A stretch of DNA of 64,000 bases from Streptomyces sp. MRC013 (GCF_023614235.1 NZ_CP094264.1:1488001-1552000); one strand, 5' to 3'. Shown: positions 36,233 through 45,603, counted from the first letter of the stretch. Made by a program: numbers and translations. Notes: generated from the sequence alone by a model not told the origin.

Positions 36233-37698
36233 TCAGTCGCCCGGGTAGGCCCAGGGGTTGGGGCGGCACCTGACGCCGTCGATCTCCAGCGACTTGGTCT
36301 GCTGCTGCATCACCGGCGCCGGCGCGCCGGGGGTCTGGCAGGTGCGGTGGTTGTGGCCGAGGCGGTGGCCGACCTCGTGGTTGATGAGCATCTGCCGGTA
36401 GGCGAGCATCGCCCCGGGACCGAAGGTCTCGGCGCCCTGCGCCCACCGGTAGGCGTTGATCATGACGCGGTCGGTGGCGGCGGAGTCGCAGGAGACGTTG
36501 TCGACGGTCGTGTCGAGCCCGGACTTGGCGCACCAGACGCCGGTCGTCCCCGGGCTGGCCAGCGTGACGACGAAGTCGGGCTTGCCGGTGGAGATCCGCT
36601 CGAAGGTCATAGCGCCGCCGTGCGCCCAGCTGCGGTCGTCGTTGAGGGTCTCCTGCACGGCCCGGGCGAACAGCCTGCCGTCGAGCCCGAGCCCCTTCTC
36701 CACGTCGACGCGGTACCGGAACTTCCGTCCCCCGCCGGGCGCCCTGTCCGTCCCGGGGACGGCCTCGAACTCCCCGGACCCCTTCATCGCGGGGTCGAGG
36801 GGGAACTGCCGGGCCATCAGCTGCTCGTACGTCGCCGGCCCGGCGGGCGCCGCGGGCCGCGAGGGGGCGGCCCGCGGCGGGGTGGTCCGCTGGTCGGAGC
36901 GGGAGGCGGCGTCGTCGGCCGCGCCCCTGCCGGGCGCGTCGACGGCCCGGTCCGCCCGGTCCCGCTGCCGGGCGTCGCCGACCTGGCCGGTGACGACGAC
37001 CGCGAGGACGGTGACGACGGCGGCCGCGGCGATCCCGGTGAGCGTACGGCCCCGGCCCGCGGCCTGCGTCCCGCCGCGGTCGCCGCCGCCGCGGTCGCCG
37101 TCCCGGTCGCCGTCCCGGTCGCCGTCGCCCCGGCTCCCGTCAGCGCCGGAACCGGCCGTGTCCGCCGCTCCGGCCCCCGGGCCGCCGGCCGGGGGGCCCT
37201 GCGGCCCGGCCGTCCCGGCGGAAGGGTCGCCGGCCGGGCGGGCGGAGGCCTCGCGGGCGCCCGGCGCCGCCGGGGCGTCGAACGCCTCGACGAACTCCCG
37301 GCGCGGTCCCGGGGCGCGCGGCGGGCTCTGCGCGATGCCCGGCCGGGGCGTCCCGGCCCCGTACGGGGCGCCGCCCCAGCCGCCGCCCGGCTCGCGCTGC
37401 TCGGGGTGCCCGCCCCGCACGTCGCGGGAGGGGGCGTGCACGGGGGTGCCGTGCGGCGGGGTCGCGAGGCCGTAGCCGTACCCGTACTGCCGCGGGGCCG
37501 GGTCCCCGGGGGGGCCGGTGGGGTGGGGCCGCCGGCTCCTCCCGCGGGAGGGGAGGAGCGGCCCGCCGCTCCCGTGCGTCCCCCTCCCCCGCCGGCGCCT
37601 CCCTGCGGCGGCGGCCGCCGCCGGGTGCGGTCGCGGTGGTCCTGTCGTCCGCCTCCCGGGGGGGTGGGGGCGGGGCCCTTGCGGCTGTGTCGTCCCAC
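36233..37698 (-). CDS. membrane-anchored DUF3152 protein, metalloprotease-like
   Basis: Residues beginning VGRHSRKG (GTG 37698) are in one frame, and the rest (PHGTPVHAPSRDVRGGHPEQ and onward) is in the -1 frame, so one base seems to be missing between, perhaps at the G7 run 37508-37514. From 37441 the frame is clean: a disordered Pro/Gly/Asp-rich part, one membrane segment (GIAAAAVVTVLAVVVTG), then DUF3152 (residues about 200-400) with RVDVEKGLGLDGRLFARAVQ and the zinc-type motif HEVGHRLGH. The catalytic half would be outside the membrane. DUF3152 also lies near moeZ and tetR in mycobacteria. Confidence 0.8.
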
Positions 37699-37706
37699 GC
37701 CCCGTG

Positions 37707-38681
37707 TCAGCTCCTCGCCCCGTCGCCCCGGCCGTCGCCGTCCCGGTCGGCGATCAGCTCGCGCACCGCCCGGGCGACCGCCTCGGGGTACTCCATCATC
37801 GCCACGTGACCGGCCTCCGGAAGCGTGAGCAGCCTCGCGTCCCGGAAGGTCGCGGCGGCCCTGCGCGCCGTGCGGTACGACACGAGCCGGTCCCGTCCCC
37901 CGTACACGAGGAGCGTCGGCGCCAGGACCCGTTCCGCCTGCCGCCACAGATTGTGCTGGCCGCCCAGAGTGTAGGCCTCGACGATGCCGCGCGCCGAACG
38001 GGCCGTCACGTCCCAGAAGTACGGGAGCCTCAGGCGGTGCTCCATCTCCTCGATCGCGGCCAGCAGCCCCTCGTCCGTGGCCCTGCCGGGATCGCCGTAG
38101 CAGAGGGCGAGCGCGCCCCGCACGCGCTGCTCGGCCGTCCACTGCCCGGTCAAGCGGGCGAGCAGCCGCGCCGCGCCGGGGAGGGCGAGCATCGCCATGG
38201 GCCACGCGGCGCGCTGGACGCGCAGCTCGGGCAGGGCGGGCGAGACGAGGGTCAGGGTGCGGACCAGGTCGGGGCGGACGGCCGCGACGCGCGTGGCGAC
38301 GGCACCGCCCAGGGAGTTGCCGAGGAGGTGGACGGGGCCGCGGGCCTCGGCGTCGAGGAGGCGGACGACGGCGCGGGCGTGGCCCGCCACCGAGTGGTCG
38401 CCGTCGCCGGGCGGCGGGGAGGCGCCGAAGCCGGGCAGGTCGACGGCGTCCCCGTCCAGGACGTCCTCCAGGAGCGGCATCAGCGCCGACCAGTTCTGCG
38501 AGGAGCCGCCGAACCCGTGCACGTACAACGCGGGCGCCCCGCCGGGCGCGCCGGAGCGGCGGCGCACGTTCAGCGTCAGACCCGGGAGCTCCACGGAGCG
38601 CAGGCACTCCCCCTCCGCGATCCGCACGGCGTGCGCGCGAGGCGCCGCGGCGGAGGACGCGGGAAGCTCGGTCGAGGACAT
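37707..38681 (-). CDS. alpha/beta-hydrolase
   Basis: 324 residues. It has an oxyanion region YVHGFGGSSQNW, nucleophile elbow GNSLGGAV (about residue 118), Asp in YGGRDRLV and His in PEAGHVAMME. There is no signal peptide. The fold is common to esterases, lipases and haloperoxidase-like enzymes, and the substrate is unknown. Its stop is 8 nt before the DUF3152 start, so the two are cotranscribed. Confidence 0.87.
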   Translation of the reverse strand: MSSTELPASSAAAPRAHAVRIAEGECLRSVELPGLTLNVRRRSGAPGGAPALYVHGFGGSSQNWSALMPLLEDVLDGDAVDLPGFGASPPPGDGDHSVAGHARAVVRLLDAEARGPVHLLGNSLGGAVATRVAAVRPDLVRTLTLVSPALPELRVQRAAWPMAMLALPGAARLLARLTGQWTAEQRVRGALALCYGDPGRATDEGLLAAIEEMEHRLRLPYFWDVTARSARGIVEAYTLGGQHNLWRQAERVLAPTLLVYGGRDRLVSYRTARRAAATFRDARLLTLPEAGHVAMMEYPEAVARAVRELIADRDGDGRGDGARS

Positions 38682-38805
38682 GCGGCAATGTTACGAGACG
38701 ATCACGTCCGGGGCGGTGTGTTCGCCGTCACAGATCGCATAGCGTCGACAGGGGGGACCTTCTAGGCTCGTAGCGAGGGCAGAAGCCCGTGAGAAAGGGG
38801 AGCTC

Positions 38806-39051
38806 ATGACCGTCGACCCCACCGATCCCGAGACGCTGGCGGAGCTGGCCCGGGAGAACGGCGCGACCGGCACCGCCGCACTGGACGAGGAGACCCCGGA
38901 GGCGGACGCGGCCGAACAGCACGCGGAGCTCCGGCAGCAGTCGGACGATCCGCTGTCGCGCATCGACCCGGGCACGGCGAACGAGGCGGACGCCGTGGAG
39001 CAGGCCCGGGTGGTGGCACTGGACGAGGACGACTACCGCGACGGCGAGTGA
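38806..39051 (+). CDS. small acidic protein
   Basis: 81 residues, rich in Asp, Glu and Ala (for example DEETPEADAAEQHAELRQQSDDPLSR), with no membrane part and no known motif. GAAAGGGGAG precedes the ATG. It looks disordered and is probably soluble. Its place before tetR, divergent from the hydrolase operon, is the only context. Function unknown. Confidence 0.75.
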   Translation: MTVDPTDPETLAELARENGATGTAALDEETPEADAAEQHAELRQQSDDPLSRIDPGTANEADAVEQARVVALDEDDYRDGE

Positions 39052-39241
39052 GAGGGGGCGTCCCCGTCGTTCCCGCAGGTCGGGGGTGCGGCGGTGGCCG
39101 GCCCGTTCGTGTTCGAACGTTCGGCTACCGCCGCCATCCGGTACGTGAAATTCTGCGTCCGCACCCCGCACGGCCGGATTACCCAAAAGTAGGATGGCCG
39201 ACGCGGCGCACAGTGCACTTGGATCGATTTTGGGAGGCGGC

Positions 39242-39883
39242 GTGACAGCCATCGAGCAGACAGAGGCGACGCGCCCGAGGGGCACCCGCCTGCCGCGCCG
39301 AGCCCGACGCAACCAGCTGCTGGGCGCGGCCCAGCAGGTGTTCGTCGCCCAGGGGTACCACGCGGCGGCGATGGACGACATCGCCGAGCGGGCGGGTGTC
39401 AGCAAGCCGGTCCTGTACCAGCACTTCCCCGGCAAACTGGAGCTGTACCTGGCCCTGCTCGACCAGCACTGCGAGTCGCTGCTCCACTCCGTCCGGACGG
39501 CGCTGGCCTCGACGACGGACAACAAGCAGCGCGTGGCCGCCACGATGGACGCCTACTTCGCGTACGTGGAGGACGAAGGCGGGGCGTTCCGGCTGGTGTT
39601 CGAGTCGGACCTGACGAACGAACCCGCGGTGCGCGAGCGCGTCGAGCGGGTGTCCCTGCAGTGCGCCGAGGCGATCTCCGACGTGATCGCCGGTGACACG
39701 GGGCTGTCGAAGGACGAGTCGATGCTCCTGGCCGTCGCCCTGGGCGGCGTCGCGCAGGTCGTGGCACGGCACTGGCTGGCGAGCGACTCCCCGGTCCCGC
39801 GCGACAAGGCCGTACAGCTGCTGACCTCCCTGGCGTGGCGCGGCATCGCCGGGTTCCCGCTGCACGGGGCCGAGGGCCACTGA
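39242..39883 (+). CDS. TetR-family regulator
   Basis: 213 residues from GTG 39242, which has GGGAGGCGGC in front. The longer ATG 39194 sits inside the promoter (TAGGAT at 39190-39195) and is rejected. The N-terminal HTH (NQLLGAAQQVFVAQGYHAAAMDDIAERAGVSKPVLYQHFPGKLELY) is typical, and the C-terminal helical domain would bind an unknown ligand. In mycobacteria the orthologue by position (Rv3208) also precedes the DUF3107 gene. The regulated gene is not evident. Confidence 0.9.
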   Translation: MTAIEQTEATRPRGTRLPRRARRNQLLGAAQQVFVAQGYHAAAMDDIAERAGVSKPVLYQHFPGKLELYLALLDQHCESLLHSVRTALASTTDNKQRVAATMDAYFAYVEDEGGAFRLVFESDLTNEPAVRERVERVSLQCAEAISDVIAGDTGLSKDESMLLAVALGGVAQVVARHWLASDSPVPRDKAVQLLTSLAWRGIAGFPLHGAEGH

Positions 39884-40012
39884 GCCGGGCGGCGCGGCGC
39901 TGTTCGCTCCTGGCGTGCGACGCCGGGCCGTGGCGCGTCGCCTCTCCGGGCTAATGTGTGCAGCGTACGGCGCGGTGATCGCGCAACGCTGACCGTTCGG
40001 AGGGACATAGCC

Positions 40013-40240
40013 GTGGAGGTCAAGATCGGCGTGCAGCACGCGCCCCGGGAGATCGTTCTGGAGAGCGGGCAGTCCGCCGAGGACGTCGAGCGCGCGGTGG
40101 CCGAGGCGCTGTCCGGCGAGGCGCAGCTGCTCAGCCTGACGGACGACAAGGGCCGCAAGGTGCTCGTCCCGGCGGACCGGCTCGCCTACGTGGAGATCGG
40201 CGAGCCGGCGACGCGCCGGGTGGGCTTCGGCGCGCTGTGA
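40013..40240 (+). CDS. DUF3107 protein
   Basis: 75 residues, beginning VEVKIGVQHAPREIVLES at GTG 40013 with GGAGGG upstream. It has the DUF3107 pattern, a small alpha/beta domain ending VEIGEPATRRVGFG. It is found next to the TetR gene throughout actinobacteria. Molecular role unknown. Confidence 0.9.
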   Translation: MEVKIGVQHAPREIVLESGQSAEDVERAVAEALSGEAQLLSLTDDKGRKVLVPADRLAYVEIGEPATRRVGFGAL

Positions 40241-40255
40241 CGAGGTGACGCAGGG

Positions 40256-40298
40256 GCAGGAGGCCCGGCGGGGGCGTCGTCCCCGCCGGGCCTCCTGC
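40256..40298. terminator. hairpin terminator after DUF3107
   Basis: An 18-bp perfect inverted repeat (40256-40273 with 40281-40298) and a 7-nt loop, 16 nt after the stop codon. Confidence 0.85.
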
Positions 40299-40399
40299 CG
40301 TGCGCGGCCCCTCCACCGCGGGAGGGTTGTCCTCCGGACGGGTCGGGTAGGACGGGTACGACCGCTCCGCCCGCCCCGTCGGATCCGCGAGGTGATGCT

Positions 40400-40669
40400 G
40401 TGCTCTGGGAAGCCCTCGGCTCCGTCCTGCTGGGACTCGCCCTGTCCTGGGCCGCCCTCCGGCGGCTGGCCGACCGGCTCCCACCGCGCCGTACGGTGCT
40501 GGTGACCGGTGTGCTCGGCGCGCTGTTCGGTGCGTTCGTCGCGCACTCCGCGCTCGGCCCCGGCCTGGTGCTCGGCACGCTCCTCGGGGCGGCCGCCGTC
40601 AGCGCCGTACTGCTGTCCCTGCTGATCCGGCCCCCGGCACGCCGCCTGCGGCGGTCGGCGGCGGCGTGA
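40400..40669 (+). CDS. small membrane protein
   Basis: 89 residues with three hydrophobic segments (about 5-19, 34-50, 55-75) and basic ends. GAGGTGA lies 7 nt before the GTG at 40400. It has no family I recognise. It converges on the ferritin-like gene with 31 nt between. Confidence 0.7.
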   Translation: MLWEALGSVLLGLALSWAALRRLADRLPPRRTVLVTGVLGALFGAFVAHSALGPGLVLGTLLGAAAVSAVLLSLLIRPPARRLRRSAAA

Positions 40670-40700
40670 TCCGCGCCGCCGACCGCCCGGCGGACGCCCC

Positions 40701-41435
40701 CTAGGCCGCGAGGCCCAGGGCCGCCATGCGCTTCGTGTGCGCCTTGGTGATCCGCGAGAACATCTCCCCGACCGCCGCCAGGTCGAACCCGCCGGCGACG
40801 CCGCCGACCAGCATCGTCGACAGCGCGTCCCGCTCCGCCACGACGCGCTGGGCCTGCGACAGGGCTTCGCCCATCAGCCGCCGCGCCCACAGCGCGAGGC
40901 GGCCGCCCACGCGCGGGTCGGCCTCGATCGCGGCGCGCACCTTCTCCACGGCGAAGTTCCCGTGCCCCGTGTCGTCCAGCACGGCCAGGACCAGCGCGCG
41001 CGTGTCGGAGTCGAGCCGGACGGCCACCTCCCGGTAGAAGTCGCTGGCGATCGAGTCCCCCACGTACGCCTTGACCAGGCCCTCCAGCCAGTCCGACGGC
41101 GCCGTCTGGCGGTGGAAGTCGTCCAGTGCCCTCGCGAACGGCTCCATCGCGGCGGTCGGCTCCACGTCGACGGCGGCCAGCCGGTCGCGCAGCCGCTCGA
41201 AGTGGTGGAACTCGGCGGACGCCATCTTCGCCAGCTCCGCCTTGTCGGCGAGCGTCGGCGCGAGCTTCGCGTCCTCCGCGAGCCGCTCGAAGGCCGCCAG
41301 CTCCCCGTAGGCGAGCGCGCCGAGCAGGTCCACGACGGCCGCGCGGTACTGCGGGTCGGCGGAGGCGCCGGCCCAGTCGAGGGCGGCGATCCCGGTCGGT
41401 CCTTCGGGGGCGGTGGCGTTGTCAGGCGTCTCCAT
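40701..41435 (-). CDS. ferritin-like fold protein
   Basis: 244 residues, mostly helical. Metal-ligand-like residues are E in YGELAAFERL, the ExxH in SAEFHHFERL and later E/H in DDTGHGNFAVEKV, as in ferritin-like/tRNA-hydroxylase-type proteins. In M. tuberculosis the protein at this place (Rv3210c) has the same fold. Substrate unknown. The ATG at 41435 lies 9 nt after TATTGT, so the transcript may be leaderless. Confidence 0.8.
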   Translation of the reverse strand: METPDNATAPEGPTGIAALDWAGASADPQYRAAVVDLLGALAYGELAAFERLAEDAKLAPTLADKAELAKMASAEFHHFERLRDRLAAVDVEPTAAMEPFARALDDFHRQTAPSDWLEGLVKAYVGDSIASDFYREVAVRLDSDTRALVLAVLDDTGHGNFAVEKVRAAIEADPRVGGRLALWARRLMGEALSQAQRVVAERDALSTMLVGGVAGGFDLAAVGEMFSRITKAHTKRMAALGLAA

Positions 41436-41539
41436 GGAGCGCACAATAGCCCGCCGGCCCGGCCCCCCGAGGGCCCGGTCGACGGGTGTGACATCGCCCT
41501 CCTCGTGAATCGTCCCGACGCACCTGCGCGATTCCGGGG

Positions 41540-41821
41540 TACAGTGGTAAGGAGCCTGTCGAGCACGCGGACGCTTTCCGCGCCTGTCCGAGGGGCCGTT
41601 TCATGAATGAGGATGCCCGGTCGGTGGCCCGATCGGCTCCGACCCGACAGCCCTCGGTGCGCCTTCGCACATGAGGGGCCCTCAGCGGCATGACGCTCGA
41701 GCGACGGCAGTGGTCCCGCGCCACCCGGCTGTGATCTCGCGGTCTGCGGCCGGAGAGTCATCCGGCGCGGTAAGACCCCCAGCGTTCGCCTCATGCCGCG
41801 TCTCACAGAAGAGGCGACACC
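41540..41821 (+). promoter_or_regulatory. promoter and long leader of the DEAD-box gene
   Basis: TACAGT (41540-41545) is the only good -10 in the gap; the -35 is poor. It leaves a leader of about 270 nt. The leader ends in an 11-codon ORF including stop (41793-41825: MPRLTEEATP) whose stop overlaps the start of the helicase gene. Long leaders are usual for cold-regulated DEAD-box genes, but I see no clear fold here. Confidence 0.5.
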
Positions 41822-41825
41822 CTGA
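41793..41825 (+). CDS. ten-residue leader peptide coupled to the helicase gene
   Basis: ATG CCG CGT CTC ... CCC TGA encodes MPRLTEEATP. The TGA overlaps the CTG start of the helicase gene (CTGA). It may deliver ribosomes to that weak start. Confidence 0.45.
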   Translation: MPRLTEEATP

Positions 41826-43663
41826 CTACGACCGAGCAGCCCACGACTTTCCGAGAGCTCGGGATCCTCCCCGAGACCGCCGAGGCCCTGGAGGCCGTCG
41901 GCATCGTCACGCCGTTCCCGATCCAGGAGATGACCCTCCCGGTCGCCATGTCCGGGACGGACGTCATCGGCCAGGCCAAGACCGGTACGGGCAAGACCCT
42001 CGGCTTCGGCCTCCCCCTGGTGGACCGCGTCACCGTCCCCGCCGACGTCGAGGCCGGCCGCGCCCGCCCCGACCAGCTGACGGACGCGCCGCAGGCCCTC
42101 GTGGTCGTCCCGACCCGGGAGCTGTGCACGCAGGTCACCAACGACCTGCTCACCGCCGGCAAGGTGCGCAACGTCCGCGTCCTGGCGATCTACGGCGGCC
42201 GCGCCTACGAACCCCAGGTCGAGGCCCTGCGCAAGGGCGTCGACGTGGTCGTCGGCACGCCGGGCCGCCTGCTCGACCTGGCCGGGCAGCGGAAGCTCGA
42301 CCTGTCGCACGTCCGCACGCTCGTGCTGGACGAGGCCGACGAGATGCTCGACCTGGGCTTCCTGCCCGACGTCGAGCGGATCATCAACATGCTCCCGGCG
42401 AAGCGCCAGACCATGCTGTTCTCGGCGACCATGCCGGGCGCCGTGATCGGCCTCGCCCGCCGCTACATGTCGCAGCCCACGCACATCCGCGCCACCGCGC
42501 CGGACGACGAGGGCGCGACCGTCGCCAACATCAAGCAGCATGTCTACCGCGCGCACTCCATGGACAAGCCGGAGATGGTCGCCCGCATCCTGCAGGCCCG
42601 CGGCCGCGGGCTGGCGATGATCTTCTGCCGTACGAAGCGCACCGCGGCCGACATCGCCGAGCAGCTGGAACGGCGCGGCTTCGCGTCCGGAGCCGTCCAC
42701 GGCGACCTGGGCCAGGGCGCCCGCGAGCAGGCGCTGCGCGCCTTCCGCAACGGCAAGGTCGACGTACTGGTCTGCACCGACGTGGCCGCGCGCGGCATCG
42801 ACGTCGAGGGCGTCACGCACGTGATCAACTACCAGTCGCCGGAGGACGAGAAGACCTACCTCCACCGCGTGGGCCGCACGGGCCGCGCCGGGGCGCACGG
42901 TACGGCGATCACCCTGGTGGACTGGGACGACATCCCGCGCTGGCAGCTGATCAACAAGGCGCTGGAGCTGGACTTCCACGACCCGGTCGAGACGTACTCC
43001 ACCTCCCCGCACCTCTTCGCCGACCTGGACATCCCCGAGGGCACCAAGGGCGTCCTGCCCCGTGCCGAGCGGACCCGGGCCGGACTGGGCGCGGAGGAGC
43101 TGGAGGACCTGGGCGAGCCGGGCGGGCGCAAGCCGCGCGGCCGTCGCCGCGACGAGGAGCGCCCGGAGCCCGCCGAGCGCCCCCGCACCCCGCGGCAGCG
43201 CCGCCGTACGCGCGGCGGCGCCCCTCTGGACGAAACCGCCGCCGACGGCACGGCCGCACCGCAGGCGCCCGCCGCCGACGTCGCGGGCGGCGAGGAGGCC
43301 CCGGCCGAGCGCCGCGCCCCCCGTCGCCGCCGCCGTACCCGTGCGGGTGCGGCGCCCGCCGCGGAGGCCGCCGTCCAGGCCGCGCGGACCGCCCCGGAGG
43401 CGGGCGAGGCCGCGGACACCGCCGAGGGCCGGGCGCCCGAAGCGGAGACCAAGCCCCGCCGCCGCACCCGCAGGACCGCCGACACCGCGATCACCGAAAC
43501 CCCGGCGACCGAAGCGGCCCCCGCCACCGAAACCGAGACCAAGCCCCGCCGCCGCACCCGCAGGACCGCCGCGTCCGCCGACACCGTGACGGTGCCGGAG
43601 CAGGCGTCCGAGGCCGGGCCGAGGCGCCGCACCCGCAAGGCGGCGGTTTCCGCCGATGCCTGA
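41822..43663 (+). CDS. DEAD-box ATP-dependent RNA helicase (RhlE-type)
   Basis: About 613 residues if started at CTG 41822, which gives the expected N-terminus LTTTEQPTTFRELGILPETAEALEAVGI and the Q motif. The first in-frame ATG (41930) would cut this off. Motifs are AKTGTGKT, PTRELC, GTPGRLLD, VLDEADEML, SATMPG, ARGIDVEGV and HRVGRTGRAG. The C-terminal 180 residues are a disordered Arg/Pro/Ala tail with repeated PRRRTRR basic blocks that probably bind RNA. It unwinds RNA in ribosome assembly or mRNA decay. It is the positional match of mycobacterial rhlE. Confidence 0.93.
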   Translation: MTTTEQPTTFRELGILPETAEALEAVGIVTPFPIQEMTLPVAMSGTDVIGQAKTGTGKTLGFGLPLVDRVTVPADVEAGRARPDQLTDAPQALVVVPTRELCTQVTNDLLTAGKVRNVRVLAIYGGRAYEPQVEALRKGVDVVVGTPGRLLDLAGQRKLDLSHVRTLVLDEADEMLDLGFLPDVERIINMLPAKRQTMLFSATMPGAVIGLARRYMSQPTHIRATAPDDEGATVANIKQHVYRAHSMDKPEMVARILQARGRGLAMIFCRTKRTAADIAEQLERRGFASGAVHGDLGQGAREQALRAFRNGKVDVLVCTDVAARGIDVEGVTHVINYQSPEDEKTYLHRVGRTGRAGAHGTAITLVDWDDIPRWQLINKALELDFHDPVETYSTSPHLFADLDIPEGTKGVLPRAERTRAGLGAEELEDLGEPGGRKPRGRRRDEERPEPAERPRTPRQRRRTRGGAPLDETAADGTAAPQAPAADVAGGEEAPAERRAPRRRRRTRAGAAPAAEAAVQAARTAPEAGEAADTAEGRAPEAETKPRRRTRRTADTAITETPATEAAPATETETKPRRRTRRTAASADTVTVPEQASEAGPRRRTRKAAVSADA

Positions 43664-43673
43664 GCGACCGGCC

Positions 43674-43710
43674 GGAGGGCCCCGCCGTCACCGGGACGGC
43701 GGGGCCCTCC
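43674..43710 (+). terminator. terminator of the DEAD-box gene
   Basis: A 16-bp perfect inverted repeat (43674-43689 with 43695-43710) and a 5-nt loop, 11 nt after the stop codon. Confidence 0.87.
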
Positions 43711-43801
43711 GCGTACCCGGCCCGTCGCCGCGCCGGCCGGGAGGGGCCGCCGCCGTCCCGGCCGGGCCGCGGGCCGGACCCCGTGCCGTTAGCCTCGGGG
43801 C

Positions 43802-44680
43802 ATGAGCCGGCCGCCCACCTTCGTCCCTCCCCCCTGCGCCCGGGCCCGTCCGCTGCGGACCGCGCGGGGGCCCTTCGCCGTACTGGACGCCGCTCCCTCC
43901 GGGCCGGCCAGGGGCACCGCCCTGCTGCTGCCCGGGTACACGGGCAGCAAGGAGGACTTCATCGCCATGCTGGAGCCCCTCACGGGCGCCGGGTACCGGG
44001 TGGTCGCCGTCGACGGGCGGGGGCAGTACGAGACGTCGGGGCCGAGCCACCGGGAGGCGTACGCGCGTCGCGAGCTGGCCCTGGACGTGCTGGCGCAGGC
44101 CGGGGCCGTCGGGGGCGGGGAACCGGTCCACCTGCTGGGCCACTCGCTGGGCGGGCAGATCGCACGGGCCGCGGCCCTGGAGGACCGGGCGCCGTTCCGT
44201 ACGCTCACCCTGGTCTCCTCCGGTCCCGCCGGGGTCGCCCCGGGGCAGCGGCGGAGGATCGGCCTGCTGAGCGACGCGCTGGGCGCCATGGACATGGGCC
44301 GGGTGTGGCGGGCGATGCGGGCCCTGGACCCTCCGGAGGACGTCGGCGACCCGCTGCGCGGCGACCGCGAGGACCTGCGCCGCCGCTGGCTGCGCCACAA
44401 TCCCGCCCAGCTCCTGGCGACGGGGCGGCAGCTCGTCACCGAGCCGGACCGCGTCGCCGAGCTGGCCGCGCTGGACCCGCCGCTGCCCGTGCACGTCGTG
44501 TCCGGCGAACGGGACGACACCTGGCCGGTGCCCCTGCTGGACGCGATGGCCGAGCGGCTGGGCGCGCGCCGCACGCGGATCGCGGGCGCCGAGCACTCCC
44601 CCAACACCGACCGGCCCGTCGAGACGGCGGCGGCGGTGGCGGCGTTCTGGGACGCCCACCCCGTTCAGAACCGCGACTGA
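43802..44680 (+). CDS. alpha/beta-hydrolase (LipV-like)
   Basis: 292 residues: LLLPGYTGSKEDFIAMLEPL, nucleophile elbow GHSLGGQIA (about residue 120), an Asp in GERDDTWPV and His in GAEHSPNTDRP. No signal peptide. It is similar in layout to mycobacterial LipV, which lies in the same region, but the substrate is not known. The ATG lies shortly after a TTAGCC box. The 3' end overlaps the convergent NYN gene by 16 bp. Confidence 0.85.
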   Translation: MSRPPTFVPPPCARARPLRTARGPFAVLDAAPSGPARGTALLLPGYTGSKEDFIAMLEPLTGAGYRVVAVDGRGQYETSGPSHREAYARRELALDVLAQAGAVGGGEPVHLLGHSLGGQIARAAALEDRAPFRTLTLVSSGPAGVAPGQRRRIGLLSDALGAMDMGRVWRAMRALDPPEDVGDPLRGDREDLRRRWLRHNPAQLLATGRQLVTEPDRVAELAALDPPLPVHVVSGERDDTWPVPLLDAMAERLGARRTRIAGAEHSPNTDRPVETAAAVAAFWDAHPVQNRD

Positions 44681-45555
44681 AGGTGCTGCCAGAACCCGTC
44701 CCGCAGCGCGCGGCGGAGCACGGCGTGGCCGCGCAGGGAACGGCCCAGCAGCCGTTCGGCCTCCACCAGGAGGTCCTGGTCGACGGAGCCGGGCAGGTAG
44801 GGGCGGCCGGGCAGCAGCTCGGCCAGCCCCTCGGCGCCCCGCTCCGCCAGCCACGTCGCGGCGATCCGCGCGCCCACGAACCGCACCTCGTCGCGCGACG
44901 GCGGCGGCTCGCCCTCGCTCTCGTACGTCGTCACGGGCCGCCGGGTGACGTACGGGCGGCAGAAGTCCAGGTCGAAGACGCGGGCGCTGTCGACCTCCCA
45001 CAGCAGCGCCTCGGCCTGGTTGCGGCCCTCCGCGGACTCGACGCCCCACAGGTGGACCCGCGCCCCGTAGCCCTGCGCGGCCTCCACGGCGGAGACCAGG
45101 TCCTCGTCGCCGCCGACGAGCGCGGCGTCGCTGATGGCGCGGTGGCGGGCGAGTGACTCCAGGTCGGAGCGGATGAGGGAGTCGACGCCCTTCTGCTGGT
45201 TGTTGGCGTTGAGGTTGCCGAGGCGGACCTTCACGTCGGGGAGCTCGGCGATGGCCTGCTGCTCGGCGGTGTGGATGCGGCGCCGGGCGCCGTCGTACCA
45301 GTAGACGCGCAGCAGCCTGCTGTCCGCGAAGATCGCGCGGGCGGTGTCGATGAAGGCGTCGATGAGGCCCTCGGCGTCCAGGTCGAAGGAGCGGCGGTCC
45401 TCGGTGCCGGCGACCAGCAGTCCGGCGGAGGCGTAGACGTAGCCGGCGTCGACGAAGATGGCGTGCGTCGAAGGTGTCTTGGCGACCTCGGCCAGCATCC
45501 GCCGCAGGAGCTCGTTGGTGTGCTCCAGGCGCTGGGCGATGTCCTCGTCGTTCAC
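44665..45555 (-). CDS. NYN-domain protein (predicted RNase)
   Basis: 296 residues. An N-terminal helix is followed by a NYN/PIN-like domain: HAIFVDAGYVYA (first Asp), KGVDSLIRSDLESLA, AALVGGDEDLVSAVEAAQGYGARVHLWGVE. The acidic residues of the nuclease site (VDAG, GVDS, GDEDL) are all present. NYN proteins cleave RNA, and the target is unknown. The GTG at 45555 has GAGGT in front. The C-terminal third (ERLLGRSLRGHAVLRRALRDGFWQHL) is helical and may bind substrate or a partner. Confidence 0.86.
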   Translation of the reverse strand: MNDEDIAQRLEHTNELLRRMLAEVAKTPSTHAIFVDAGYVYASAGLLVAGTEDRRSFDLDAEGLIDAFIDTARAIFADSRLLRVYWYDGARRRIHTAEQQAIAELPDVKVRLGNLNANNQQKGVDSLIRSDLESLARHRAISDAALVGGDEDLVSAVEAAQGYGARVHLWGVESAEGRNQAEALLWEVDSARVFDLDFCRPYVTRRPVTTYESEGEPPPSRDEVRFVGARIAATWLAERGAEGLAELLPGRPYLPGSVDQDLLVEAERLLGRSLRGHAVLRRALRDGFWQHLQSRF

Positions 45556-45603
45556 AGGGACCTCATTGTCCGCCTCGGGCCGCCGGGCCGCCGGCCGCCC
45601 CTC

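Noticed and set aside
39194..39241. Upstream ATG of the TetR gene as start
   Set aside because: It overlaps the -10 box TAGGAT and lacks a ribosome site; GTG 39242 has a strong one.
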